A stretch of DNA of 64,000 bases, from positions 620,001-684,000 of the forward strand of contig JACKDE010000001.1 of assembly GCA_020633675.1 (NCBI GenBank). The letters are read 5' to 3'. Positions 43,826 to 53,239 of the stretch are shown piece after piece. Source of the DNA: Deferribacteres bacterium. GTDB taxonomy: Bacteria; Zhuqueibacterota; Zhuqueibacteria; Zhuqueibacterales; Geothermadaptataceae. A program made the translations under genes and the position numbers. Each line of letters starts with the position of its first letter. The stretch's first letter is position 1. Under the pieces are notes generated by a model. It did not search any database. It saw only the letters and a program-made list of their open reading frames with translations, and was not told where the DNA came from.

Positions 43826-46474
43826 ATGAGAAAAAGCATCGCCCTGCTTTTTTTATTTTCTTTTGCTCTCCCAGCGCTCGGCGGCAAGTCCAATGAAGTC
43901 CGTCCAACCTACACCGCAGTGAAGATAACCGTCCCCCCCCACATCGATGGTATTGCCGCAAATGGCGAGTGGAACATCGTCAACGTCGCCAGCGATTTTG
44001 TGCAGTACAAACCTCATTCCGGCCAGCCTGCGACACAAAGATCTCAAGTTCGTATCGCATATGATGATAAATACATCTACGTATGTGCCGATATGCTGGA
44101 TAGCGATCCAGAAAAAATTGCCGCCCAGCTTTTCCGGCGCGATGGCAACGGCTACTCGGACTGGTTCGAAATTTCGATCGACAGTTATGGCGACCAGCGC
44201 ACGGCCTTTGTGTTCGGCATCAATCCGCGCGGTGTCAAGCGCGATATCCTTTTTTATAACGATGATGAAGAAGATTCCAGTTGGGACGCCGTTTGGGACG
44301 GCGCTGCCAGCATTCACGATCGTGGCTGGACTGCCGAGTTTCGCATTCCTTTTTCGCAGTTGCGCTACGATGCATCTGCGCCGCAACAGAAGTGGGGCAT
44401 GCAATTGTGGCGCTACATTGCCCGCAACGACGAGCAAGTCTTTTGGTCGCCACGTTTGCAGGAATCGTCCGGCTTTGTTTCGCTGTTCGGCACCATGAAG
44501 GGCATTCAAACCAATTTCGCTCCGCGCCGCCTGGAGATCATGCCGTATAGCTCCGGAAGGTTGCACCGCGCACCGGGTGATGCGGTCAACCCGTTTTATC
44601 ATTCGAACGATTTTACCAGCAATATCGGAGCAGACTTCAAATATGGAATCAATTCCAGTTTTACCCTGACTGGCACGGTCAATCCTGATTTCGGGCAAGT
44701 GGAGGCCGATCCGGCGGTGATCAATTTATCGGCCTACGAGACTTTTTTTAGCGAGCGACGGCCATTTTTTCTGGAAGGGACGGATATTTTCGAATTTGGG
44801 CGAACGCGCACTTTTAACAGCAATGCACCGTTCATTTTCTACACCCGTCGCATCGGACGGCAGCCGCAAGGCTCGGTGAGCGACGCTGCGGCAGACTTTA
44901 TCGACCAGCCTGAGCAAACGACCATTGCCGCTGCAGTGAAGGTTAGCGGCAAAACAGCGAGTGGCTGGTCGATCGGCCTGCTCGATGCAATCACCACCAG
45001 AGAAAATGCCGATTACAGTATCGGTGCCAATACAGATAAAAAGGAAGTGGTTGAGCCGCTCTCCAACTACCTGGTTATGCGTGCAAAAAAAGATTTTAAC
45101 AATGGCAAAACCACCATCGGTGGCTTTTTTGATGCCGCCAATCGCGATTTGTCAACGGAAAGTCTGAAAGGACTGCTGCGCAAGGAAGCGTATATTGGCG
45201 GGCTCGATTTTGAGCACAAATTATCGAATGAAGACTGGATTGTCAGCGGTGTATTTACCCGCAGCCATTTGGTTGGAGAGCCGTCAGTGGTGGCGGCAGC
45301 ACAGCGTGGCCCGCAACGGTACTTTCAGCGCCCGGATGCCGATTATATGGAACTCGATGAAAATGCCAGCTCGCTCGGCGGCCACAATGTTGAGTTGTCG
45401 ATCACCAAAAACAGCGGCAAGCATTGGATCGGCTCGATCACCTACGGCGATGTCAGCCCCGGCTTTGAAGTCAATGACCTTGGCTACCAAAACCGCGCCG
45501 ATTATCGCTCGGTCACAACCTTTTTGATGTACCGCGAAAACACGCCGGGAAAACTGTTCCGCAATTACGATTTTTACTGGTGGTCAGGGCCGGGCTGGAA
45601 TCAAGGCGGGGATCTGATTTGGGCAACCAATGGCTTTGGCGCCGAATTTCGTTTTAATAATTTTTGGTCTTTTGAACTCGGCGCCCGCATCACGCCGGAA
45701 ACCTACAATGACCGGCTGACGCGCGGAGGGCCGAATGCCAAACGGCCATCGGATTGGGGCATCGAATTTAGCGTCGGCACGGATAATCGAAAAAAACTTG
45801 CCTTCGATGTTTATGGTACTTTTCGCGAGGATGTTTCCGGCGAGTACGATAAATATGTGGGAGTCGAGACGACTATCCGTCCCCTGCAGTCGATCTCTCT
45901 CGACCTTGAAGCAACGCTCGGCCTGGAAAACGACACGGACCAGTTTGTCGACCGAATTGCTGACGCGCTGGCGACACATACATTCGGAGCACGCTATGTT
46001 TTTGCCAACATTGAATCAAAAAATCAGCGATTTTCAATGAGGCTGGATTGGACGTTCTCGCCCAATTTATCGCTGCAGATGTATGCCGCGCCGTACATTG
46101 CATCCTACAATTACACCGCGCTCAAGGAATTCCGGACGCCGGGCACGTTCGATTTCGATCTATATGGCGAGCAAGTCGGTAGCCTCGAAACCAATGCCGA
46201 TGGCAGCTCCGTCATCGATCCGGATGGCGCAGGACCGTCGCCGGCGTTCACGCTGCCGAAGCTCGACTTCAACTTCCGCTCGATACGCGTCAACACGGTG
46301 CTGCGCTGGGAGTACCGGCCCGGCTCGGTGCTGTTTTTTGTATGGCAACAGGAGCGCGACGATTTTGCCCAACGCAACGGTCTGTTGGATTTCTCCAGAG
46401 ACTATGATGCGCTGTTTCACGTGCGGCCTGTCAACACCTTTTTGATCAAGGCGTCGTACTGGTTGGGATTTTAG
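43826..46474 (+). CDS. CBM9-like / DUF5916 outer-membrane barrel protein
   Basis: The 882-residue protein has a signal peptide (PALGG). Residues 28-190 form a CBM9-like beta-sandwich (HIDGIAANGEWNIVN, VRIAYDDKYIYVCADMLDSD, DDEEDSSWDAVWDGAASIHD, GWTAEFRIPFSQLRYD). The remainder is the DUF5916 barrel-like part (SLFGTMKGIQTNFAPRRLEI, VEADPAVINLSAYETFFSER) ending in a terminal F. Proteins of this type are thought to sit in the outer membrane; a carbohydrate-related role is suggested by the CBM9-like domain only. The gene converges with the GH109-like gene and is followed by a palindrome. Confidence 0.85.
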   Translation: MRKSIALLFLFSFALPALGGKSNEVRPTYTAVKITVPPHIDGIAANGEWNIVNVASDFVQYKPHSGQPATQRSQVRIAYDDKYIYVCADMLDSDPEKIAAQLFRRDGNGYSDWFEISIDSYGDQRTAFVFGINPRGVKRDILFYNDDEEDSSWDAVWDGAASIHDRGWTAEFRIPFSQLRYDASAPQQKWGMQLWRYIARNDEQVFWSPRLQESSGFVSLFGTMKGIQTNFAPRRLEIMPYSSGRLHRAPGDAVNPFYHSNDFTSNIGADFKYGINSSFTLTGTVNPDFGQVEADPAVINLSAYETFFSERRPFFLEGTDIFEFGRTRTFNSNAPFIFYTRRIGRQPQGSVSDAAADFIDQPEQTTIAAAVKVSGKTASGWSIGLLDAITTRENADYSIGANTDKKEVVEPLSNYLVMRAKKDFNNGKTTIGGFFDAANRDLSTESLKGLLRKEAYIGGLDFEHKLSNEDWIVSGVFTRSHLVGEPSVVAAAQRGPQRYFQRPDADYMELDENASSLGGHNVELSITKNSGKHWIGSITYGDVSPGFEVNDLGYQNRADYRSVTTFLMYRENTPGKLFRNYDFYWWSGPGWNQGGDLIWATNGFGAEFRFNNFWSFELGARITPETYNDRLTRGGPNAKRPSDWGIEFSVGTDNRKKLAFDVYGTFREDVSGEYDKYVGVETTIRPLQSISLDLEATLGLENDTDQFVDRIADALATHTFGARYVFANIESKNQRFSMRLDWTFSPNLSLQMYAAPYIASYNYTALKEFRTPGTFDFDLYGEQVGSLETNADGSSVIDPDGAGPSPAFTLPKLDFNFRSIRVNTVLRWEYRPGSVLFFVWQQERDDFAQRNGLLDFSRDYDALFHVRPVNTFLIKASYWLGF

Positions 46475-46489
46475 CTGTTGGTTATATGC

Positions 46490-46515
46490 TAGGGGCACGG
46501 CGCGCCATGCCCCTA
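46490..46515. repeat. 26-bp imperfect palindrome between convergent genes
   Basis: TAGGGGCA CGGCGCGCCA TGCCCCTA forms an 8-bp stem with an inner GGCGCGCC self-complementary core and one C-A mismatch. It lies 16 bp after the DUF5916 stop. It may serve as a terminator, although no T-run follows, or it may be a copy of a dispersed palindrome family. Confidence 0.55.
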
Positions 46516-46579
46516 CAATTGTGTCTGTTGAGTGCAGTAACACCAAAGGCGAATAGCAAATTGCCAAAAGCCATCTTCA

Positions 46580-47965
46580 CTACCCTCCAGCAATCTCCAG
46601 CTTCGGATAGGTTTTCCATTTGCCACGGGTAAAGTCCGGGAATTCCATCGGTTGGCTGCCGTTTGCGACCGAACGCTCACTCAGTTCGGAAACCGCACTG
46701 AGCGCGGCGGCATCGTACACATTCATATCCAGCGGCAGGCCTTCCCGCAGACATTTGATCAGGCGATAATCTTCGAGGTAATCCATTCCGCCATGGCCGG
46801 CGCCGCGTGCCTGTTCGCCGACGGTTTTCCACAGTGGGTGATCGAATTGCTCCAGCACTTCCGCCATCTCCTGCCAGCGATGTTGTGGCGACATGCCCTC
46901 GATGTGCAGGCGGGGTGGGTAGCCCTGGAAAAGACCTTTGGTGCCCTGTACCATATCGATGCGGCTGTATGGGCGCGGCAAGTTGGTGTCGTGGCTGACG
47001 AAAATGGTGCGACCGTTGGCAGTTTTGATCATGCTGGTGTTGACATCGCCGAGAACGTATTTTTCCTGCCGCTCCTTCGAGCCTGCCGGAAACGTATTGA
47101 GCACATATTCCTGCAAGCCGCGCGACGGACTGCTCATCGAGACGAGATAATTGAACTTGTCGCCACGGTTGATGTCCATGCACTGTGCCACCGGGCCGAG
47201 ACCGTGGGTCGGGTAGAGATTGCCGTTACGGGTTTTGGAGTGCTCACGCCGCCACAAACCCTCACCATCATAATCGAACTTGACCGCACGCAGATCGTGC
47301 AGATAGCCGCATTCGCCGTGCAGGATTTCGCCGAACAGGCCTTGCCGCACCATGTTAAAGACCATCATTTCTTCGCGGCCGTAATTGCAATTTTCCATCA
47401 TCACGCAGTGTTTCTGAAATTTTTCGGCGGTTTCGACCATCTCCCAGCACTCGTCAATGGTGACCGCTGCCGGGACTTCCGTGGCCGAGTGCTTGCCATT
47501 TTTCATAGCGGCAACGCAGACAGGAACGTGCCAGCGCCAGGGGGTTGCTGTGTAAACCAAATCGAGGTCTTCTTCTTCGCACATACGCACAAAATCGGTC
47601 TCACTGCGCGAATAACCGGTTGGCTTGGGCTGTCCGGCCTCGATTACCCAATTCTGGATTTTCTCGACCCGTTCCGGTACGATATCGCACACTGCTTTCA
47701 GTTCCACGCCTTCGATGCGCAGCAGGTTGCGCACGTGCGCCGAACCCATGCCGCCGACACCCACAAAGCCGATACGCACGGTTTCCATCGGCGGGGCTTT
47801 AAAGAGTTCATCCGGTGCGCCGCCAATATTTTTGCTCAACGCATATCCGGCTGTTTCGTTGCCGCAACCAAGCTGAATCATGCCGACCGCCGCACCGGCT
47901 GCCGCGCCAAGTTTGATGAAATCACGGCGGTTGAGTTCGGAATGTTTGTCGTTTTGCTGGCTCAT
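46580..47965 (-). CDS. GH109-like Gfo/Idh/MocA oxidoreductase-fold glycosidase, Tat-exported
   Basis: The 461-residue protein begins with a Tat signal (LNRRDFIKLGAAAGAAVGM). A Rossmann motif IGFVGVGGMGSAHVRNLL follows, then the GH109-type signature TATPWRWHVPVCVAAMKNG, EVPAAVTIDECWEMV, HCVMMENCNYGREEMM and LHDLRAVKFD, and the C-terminal YPTHGLGPVAQCMDINRGD. GH109 enzymes are NAD-dependent alpha-N-acetylgalactosaminidases; the same fold includes true oxidoreductases, so the substrate is not certain. The Tat signal fits export of a protein that must fold with its cofactor in the cytoplasm. Confidence 0.87.
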   Translation of the reverse strand: MSQQNDKHSELNRRDFIKLGAAAGAAVGMIQLGCGNETAGYALSKNIGGAPDELFKAPPMETVRIGFVGVGGMGSAHVRNLLRIEGVELKAVCDIVPERVEKIQNWVIEAGQPKPTGYSRSETDFVRMCEEEDLDLVYTATPWRWHVPVCVAAMKNGKHSATEVPAAVTIDECWEMVETAEKFQKHCVMMENCNYGREEMMVFNMVRQGLFGEILHGECGYLHDLRAVKFDYDGEGLWRREHSKTRNGNLYPTHGLGPVAQCMDINRGDKFNYLVSMSSPSRGLQEYVLNTFPAGSKERQEKYVLGDVNTSMIKTANGRTIFVSHDTNLPRPYSRIDMVQGTKGLFQGYPPRLHIEGMSPQHRWQEMAEVLEQFDHPLWKTVGEQARGAGHGGMDYLEDYRLIKCLREGLPLDMNVYDAAALSAVSELSERSVANGSQPMEFPDFTRGKWKTYPKLEIAGG

Positions 47966-48822
47966 GGTCTCCCTCGTTTTTAGAGTGTGTTTTTGGGGGA
48001 AACTAATATTCGGTTGGTACTATCGCAATCAGAAAAGGACAATTGAAAATAAATGCGAACAGCGTGAATTGGATTCATGGTTTGAGCTTATGACGCTGAT
48101 CATTTAAGCTTATCTTGTCAAAATTAATTTGTACAGCTGATGAATTAAAGTTTTCTATATCACCTAATTTGTCTGGGGCCACTAAATAACAGCATGTAAG
48201 ACTCACGAGTGCCTCATTTTTGTAAATGAATCGTGGATGAAGCAATATCATGTATTGTTGGCAGCTTACATTCCCTGCCGTTTTGTTGTTACAACGGATA
48301 TTCATGACTGTCTTCGCGAGTTCACATTTTGCTCAAAACGCGGGGCTCAGTTCTAAGCGTTGTCGGCAATCCAACACATACGTCGGCACAGTCAGGGCCT
48401 CAGTCTGAGACATCAATCTGGAATGAAGGGATCGTGCCTGGCTCTAACAGCAATGCCAGTATCACTGCTGTCCAGGCAATCATTGGTGTCTCTCGTGAAG
48501 CTGATTTCATCCTGGTTCACAGAGGCGCGGCCAATGAGCTTGGTGGAGACCTTGAAGTCGACTCCTTGCTCTTGGTACGCTGAATTTAGGTACTCACACC
48601 ACCAGAACAAATTTTTCCGGCTGTGATGTGCAGAAAAGGTAAGGCTTTGTGCTGATCGATATAAAATGACCAAGGTGTTTTAGCTATCTTGCAACAGTTC
48701 CAAAACCCTGATCAGGTCTGTCTGTTTTCACAAGCTCCATTACTGCTGCCTGTGATAGCGCAAGGAAGCGGAAAATCTTGAAGAGAGTAGATAGAAAAAA
48801 TCTTCCAAAACAGGAGAACTGG
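47966..48822. other. long stretch without a recognisable gene
   Basis: These 857 bp contain only short open frames, the longest about 85 codons on either strand (48329-48583 plus, 48413-48673 minus), none with a good ribosome binding site or recognisable family. Base composition is AT-richer than the genes around it. It ends in the leader of a decayed gene (48823-49206), so it may be eroded accessory DNA. I see no IS ends, tRNA or array here. Confidence 0.5.
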
Positions 48823-49206
48823 ATGAAAAATTTGTAAAGAAACTTCACCTTGACATGTGTGGCGCCGTTGCTCGAGTTCGTGTTCGCACCCGCTCTAGGA
48901 CAAGCCCAAGCCTGGTCGCCGTTAGGCGATGGAACATATGGTGTTGTCACCGCAATTGCTATTGACGGCAACAATGTTTATGTCGGCGGAAAACTCACCT
49001 ATGCTGGCAAGGTTCGCGCCAATTACGTCGCAAAATGGGACAACACAATCAAAAGTTGGTCCTCATTGGGTAGCGGTAGCGGTGTGAACAATCTGGTGTT
49101 GGCGCTTGAAATTGACAGCGACGAAAGTCTCTATGTTGGAGGCGCCTTCAAAACCAGCGGCGCTATTAGCGAACACAACGTTGCTAAGTGGAAAAACAAT
49201 AATTGA
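48823..49206 (+). pseudogene. decayed beta-propeller protein gene with a stop in the signal peptide
   Basis: An ATG at 48823 has AGGAG placed correctly upstream. The codons read MKNL, then TAA at 48835-48837, then RNFTLTCVAPLLEFVFAPAL followed by GQAQA, clearly the rest of a signal peptide in the same frame. About 100 residues follow (VVTAIAIDGNNVYVGGKLTYA, NYVAKWDNTIKSWSSLGSG, SDESLYVGGAFKTSGA) with repeats of the 'VYVGGxF..AG....NVAKW' kind typical of long propeller surface proteins, ending at NVAKWKNNN. The stop in the leader and the short length (two and a half repeats) show a relic of a longer gene, unless a TTG at 48850 is used. Confidence 0.8.
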
Positions 49207-49262
49207 GTGGCCATAAGCAACCGTTTAGTTGGCACCGCTTATTCGCTTGCCGGGCCTTGTTT

Positions 49263-50537
49263 TTATCGACAAACAGCTTCAAGTACAGCGACCAGCTTGC
49301 GGGTCAGGTTCTCGCGGCTGTAGGGTTGGATGTCGAAGTCGTTGGGAGATATTGCGTTGCCTTTTTGTTTTTCGCTGAAAAAAGCTTTGAGCACGTTGAC
49401 CGCAGCCGGCACATCGTCGGGCAGGGCGTGCCGGACCAGCCCGGTTTTTTGCAGCAAATGCAATCCTTCGATTGGTTCGCTCAGGGCGAGAATCGGCTTG
49501 CGGGCGGCGAGGTATTCGAAGGTTTTGCCCGGAATGAAGCCGGCGCTTGGATGACCACTGGCCAAAAATAGCAGCACATCCGATTCTTGCAGATAGCGGA
49601 CTGCCTGATCGTGCGGCACATAGCCTGTGATCTCGACGAAGTCGCTGATGCCGGATTCGGCAATCAGGGCCTGCAGCTTGCCATCGAGATCAGCGCCGAC
49701 AAAACTCAGGCGCGCTTCAGTCGGCGACAATCCTGCATCTTCCACAAAAATCCGAAATGCCCGAATGGCGAGCGCAGGCTGCACAAAATTGCCGGTGGTT
49801 CCGATATGCGCGATGCGAAAAAAATCGTTCGGTTCTGATGCCGGTTCGCCGAAATCATCCGGCTCGTAGCCGTTGGTGATGATGCTGATTTTGTCAGCCG
49901 CTTCAGGCACGCTGCGCGCTAGGGTATCTGCCAATCCCGCCGAAACCGCAATCACAGCATCCGCATTGTGCAGCACACGTTTTTGCAGCAACCCATCGAT
50001 TGCGGTGTGTGCCCTGGTGCTTTTGGCCTGAAAATCACCGCCAGCCCAGGTGTCGCGGAAATCGGCGATCCACGGGAGACGAAAGCGTTTGGCCAGTTTG
50101 CTGGCCGCGAGGTGGGTTGAATGCGGCGGGCCAGTGCTGAGAATAGCATCGAACTGCTCGCCTGCCAGAAGCTTTCTTGCCTCATGCAGCAAAAACGGAT
50201 TCCACAAAATTTTATTGTCCGGCAGCAGCATGAAGTTGATCGCCTTGCGTGCAAGCTGCTGTTTTGATGAAGCCGAGCCGCCAGCATAGCCCGCATGCTG
50301 TGAATGCCACTTGGCTGCCAGCCGGAGCGGATCGAGCGAGCCGGTGCGCACAATCCGTGCATTGCCGATGTGTTTGAGGATAGCTTGATCGGAGGCGTGA
50401 TAGGCGACCTGTTTAACAGTGATGACGGTTGGCTGCCAGCCCAGTGACGGCAAGTATTTGACAAAACTGGCGACCCGCTGCGTGCCGCCCATGCCCATCG
50501 GTGGGAAATAATAGCTGAGAATCAGGAGTTTTTTCAC
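49263..50537 (-). CDS. family 4-type glycosyltransferase (GT-B)
   Basis: The 424-residue protein has the GT-B form: LILSYYFPPMGMGGTQR at the start, PWIADFRDTW, NADAVIAVSAGLADTL, IITNGYEPDDF, then the donor-binding part with ESDVLLFLASGHPSAGFIPG and KTFEYLAARKPILAL containing the conserved Glu. It should transfer a sugar from a nucleotide donor onto a surface glycan. The GTG start overlaps the stop of the C5-epimerase-like gene by 4 bp (GTGA), so the two are coupled. It is the last gene of the flippase-epimerase-transferase unit. Confidence 0.9.
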   Translation of the reverse strand: MKKLLILSYYFPPMGMGGTQRVASFVKYLPSLGWQPTVITVKQVAYHASDQAILKHIGNARIVRTGSLDPLRLAAKWHSQHAGYAGGSASSKQQLARKAINFMLLPDNKILWNPFLLHEARKLLAGEQFDAILSTGPPHSTHLAASKLAKRFRLPWIADFRDTWAGGDFQAKSTRAHTAIDGLLQKRVLHNADAVIAVSAGLADTLARSVPEAADKISIITNGYEPDDFGEPASEPNDFFRIAHIGTTGNFVQPALAIRAFRIFVEDAGLSPTEARLSFVGADLDGKLQALIAESGISDFVEITGYVPHDQAVRYLQESDVLLFLASGHPSAGFIPGKTFEYLAARKPILALSEPIEGLHLLQKTGLVRHALPDDVPAAVNVLKAFFSEKQKGNAISPNDFDIQPYSRENLTRKLVAVLEAVCR

Positions 50538-51625
50538 CGCGGCGCTACCTTGAGATATTTGGCGTCGATGTGCAGTTTTTTGGCAGAAAAGCGCAGCCGA
50601 ATTGCTTCCCAAATGCGCTGAAGAAGGTAGAAACGCTTGTTGGCGAAAGTGTTCGTGTAAGCATACCATTTTTGCGCCATCTCGGCGTATTGCTTGTCTT
50701 CGGTGTGATTGGAAAGGATTTTCAGCAGCACGCAGACGTTACGGATTCCCTGGAGGGATGCGCAGCGTTTGCTGGCATGCAAATCGAACAATAGCCATTT
50801 GCCGTTGTCATAGACCGGCATCAACTCGCGCAGTCCGCGCAATCCGCCGCGCAGAATGGTTTTAACATCGTTGTCGTCAAAATAGTTGGCATACTCCGAC
50901 AGGCCGATCAAGCTGTAAAGATGGCTCGACAAAGGCACGGTCTGGTCTGGCGTTGGAAACTCTTCAAATGCAAGGCTGCCGGAGCCAAGCTGCCGCACCA
51001 GCCCACCTTCTTCGACCGGCAGGAAAAATAGCCGCACAATTTTCTTAATTGTCTCTTCGTACCAGGCATCATTTTCGATATAGGCGACACGCAGCAGCAG
51101 GGACAGAGCCAGGCCATGAGTTTTTGCGGAGACACGCGGAGCAGACAGCTTGTAGAATGGCTGGGGCTTTTCACTCGGCCAGGCGAAAATGTGCTTGCGC
51201 CACTCGCTCAGATGATTGATCAGCCACTCTGCGATGTGCAGAGCCTGATAGCGTGCAGGGATGTCGCCATTTTCGATAAAGCAGATAATCTGATGTAATC
51301 CGTATTTCACGATATCGTCAGCGTGGTAGCTTGCAGTTCCCGTCTCGGCGTCGATTTCTACCGGAATCTGGCTTTGATCGAATTGCTTAGGAAGCTGGCC
51401 GATGAGCTGCTGGCGATAAAGCGGATATTCCAGCGAGAATGCGTTGCGTGCTGTTGAAGGTTGCTTGTCGTGGCGCGTCTCCGGGCCCCAGTTGTTCACA
51501 AACGGATGCGGATCGGTTGCAGGAAATATGCTCGAAGTTTTGGCAGAATCTTGATCTTTTTTCATTCTTAACGAAGTTAAAATGAATTGGTTTGCCGTGC
51601 AAAGTTTTATTTTGGCAACGCTCAC
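50534..51625 (-). CDS. D-glucuronyl C5-epimerase C-terminal domain protein
   Basis: The 363-residue protein has the alpha-helical toroid typical of the glucuronyl C5-epimerase C-terminal family: ALHIAEWLINHLSEW, APRVSAKTHGLALSLLLRVA, SGSLAFEEFPTP, HLYSLIGLSEYA, and GKWLLFDLHASKRCASLQ. In animals this domain epimerises glucuronate to iduronate in heparan; bacterial relatives act on capsule-like or unknown glycans. It starts at a GTG that overlaps the flippase stop (GTGA) and its own stop overlaps the glycosyltransferase start. Its place between a flippase and a transferase argues for a role in surface polysaccharide modification. The N-terminal 60 residues are extra and not recognised. Confidence 0.8.
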   Translation of the reverse strand: MSVAKIKLCTANQFILTSLRMKKDQDSAKTSSIFPATDPHPFVNNWGPETRHDKQPSTARNAFSLEYPLYRQQLIGQLPKQFDQSQIPVEIDAETGTASYHADDIVKYGLHQIICFIENGDIPARYQALHIAEWLINHLSEWRKHIFAWPSEKPQPFYKLSAPRVSAKTHGLALSLLLRVAYIENDAWYEETIKKIVRLFFLPVEEGGLVRQLGSGSLAFEEFPTPDQTVPLSSHLYSLIGLSEYANYFDDNDVKTILRGGLRGLRELMPVYDNGKWLLFDLHASKRCASLQGIRNVCVLLKILSNHTEDKQYAEMAQKWYAYTNTFANKRFYLLQRIWEAIRLRFSAKKLHIDAKYLKVAPR

Positions 51626-53076
51626 CTGATGCGCTTCAAAAAGGCAGAACGGATAACCTGACGCTCTTTTGGGCGAATAAAACCGCTTGCAAACAGCGCA
51701 CCGATAAATAACAATCCAAAGCCCAGCTTGCTAACGAATCCCCATTGCAATAAAGCAAAATTTGCATAAAACACGCCGACGATGGTGACCAATTTGGCGA
51801 TCCGGCCGAATTCGTAACGCACGGGATAGAGCCTTTGCGCCACAAAGTAGAGTGCCAACGCCATGATGGCGTAGCTGATCACAGTTGCCCACGCTGCGCC
51901 CAAAATATTCCAGCGTGGAATAAGGAGCAGGTTGCCAACTATGTTGGCAATCAATCCGGCACCTGTGATCAATGGCAAATATTGTGTCTTCTTTTTGATA
52001 TGAATGCCGACGACAAAATTAACATAAGCACCATAAAAAACATAAGCAAGCATAACGATGGGAACGACAGTGGTACTTTGCCAGTACGCCTCGCCAAAAA
52101 TGTGGTATTTGCCAATCTGAACGCGCACGATATCGTCGATGAAATAGCTGATCGCTAAAAATACACATGCACAGGAGAGCAAAAAATAGCTCAGCACTTT
52201 AGAGAAAATTGCCTGTGCATCCGGTTTTTTGGCTGTTGCGAGAAAAAACGGATGCCATGCAAATCGAAACGCTGCGATAAAAAGCGCCATAAACATGCCG
52301 AGGCGGTAACCGGCACCATACAAGCCAACCGCGCTGCTGCCTGCCATGCGTTCCAAAAAAAAACGGTCGATCACGTCCATTAAAATAACCGCCAGTGTCG
52401 ATGGAATATAGGGCAGGCCGAATCGCATCAGCAGTTTAAAGGATGACAGCGAAAATCGACCGAACAGATAGCGAAACACGACCGGCAACAGCAACAAAAA
52501 TCCCGCGGCGGAGGCATACAAATTTGCCCGGAAAATCCCGGCGAGACCCCATTGCCAATGAATGATAAAAATCCAGTTCAGCAGCAGCGTCGCAATGGTG
52601 ATCAGCGATTTCAGACTAACGAACTGAACGCTTTTTTCTTCAGCCCGCAAAGCCAAAAACGGAATAGCTGATAGTCCATCAAAAAAAAGGATTCCGAAAC
52701 AGAGCTGCAGCAATTCGGCATGCGCAGTGGTGCCAAAGATCAGCCCGGCCAGTTCGTCGGCAAAATGATAGCCAACGACAGAAAATAGCAGCGCTGTGCC
52801 AAGAATGCTGTAAAAAACCGTGCTGAAGATGGATTTTTTCTCGCCGATTTGTTCAGCTTCAATGAAGTAACGCAAAAAGGCGGAATCCATTCCATACACA
52901 TAGAATATGTTGCAAACAGCCAAAAGCGAGAGCAGCAGCACCGCCACACCAAAATCTTCTGTTGGCAGGAAATTGGTGTAAATCGGCAGCAAAAAAAACG
53001 CGATCGAACGTGCAAAAATATGGCCGATCCCGTAAATGGCGGAATTCTTGGTAAGTCTTTTCAGGCTGTCAAGCAT
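51622..53076 (-). CDS. oligosaccharide flippase (Wzx/MATE-like)
   Basis: The 484-residue protein has about 12-14 hydrophobic helices in the polysaccharide-export flippase pattern, beginning KNSAIYGIGHIFARSIAFFL and containing LLMRFGLPYIPSTLAVILMD, DRFFLERMAGSSAVGLYGAG and LITGAGLIANIVGNLLLIP. It should turn lipid-linked sugars across the inner membrane. It is the first of three translationally coupled genes. No polymerase (Wzy) or priming transferase is adjacent, so the pathway must use genes elsewhere. Confidence 0.9.
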   Translation of the reverse strand: MLDSLKRLTKNSAIYGIGHIFARSIAFFLLPIYTNFLPTEDFGVAVLLLSLLAVCNIFYVYGMDSAFLRYFIEAEQIGEKKSIFSTVFYSILGTALLFSVVGYHFADELAGLIFGTTAHAELLQLCFGILFFDGLSAIPFLALRAEEKSVQFVSLKSLITIATLLLNWIFIIHWQWGLAGIFRANLYASAAGFLLLLPVVFRYLFGRFSLSSFKLLMRFGLPYIPSTLAVILMDVIDRFFLERMAGSSAVGLYGAGYRLGMFMALFIAAFRFAWHPFFLATAKKPDAQAIFSKVLSYFLLSCACVFLAISYFIDDIVRVQIGKYHIFGEAYWQSTTVVPIVMLAYVFYGAYVNFVVGIHIKKKTQYLPLITGAGLIANIVGNLLLIPRWNILGAAWATVISYAIMALALYFVAQRLYPVRYEFGRIAKLVTIVGVFYANFALLQWGFVSKLGFGLLFIGALFASGFIRPKERQVIRSAFLKRIR

Positions 53077-53239
53077 GGCGTGTCAAGGGAAATGGTGGAT
53101 TGCGCTGTAGTTGTTTGCGGTTCTTGGCGCTTAATGTAGATATTTTTTGGAGCGAAAAACAGGAAAAAGTGAGCGCTTTCAAAGCGGCGCATTGAGATGC
53201 ATTGGCGAATACCACAAACATTGTGCGACCGAAGGCAGG

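Noticed and set aside
46652..47983. A 443-codon open frame on the plus strand, antisense to the GH109-like gene
   Set aside because: The minus-strand gene has a Tat signal and clear family motifs. The antisense frame is only an effect of codon bias and shows no protein family.
48329..48583. A small plus-strand open frame of 84 codons in the gene-free stretch
   Set aside because: No ribosome binding site, no family, and an overlapping minus-strand frame of equal size (48413-48673), so neither is supported.
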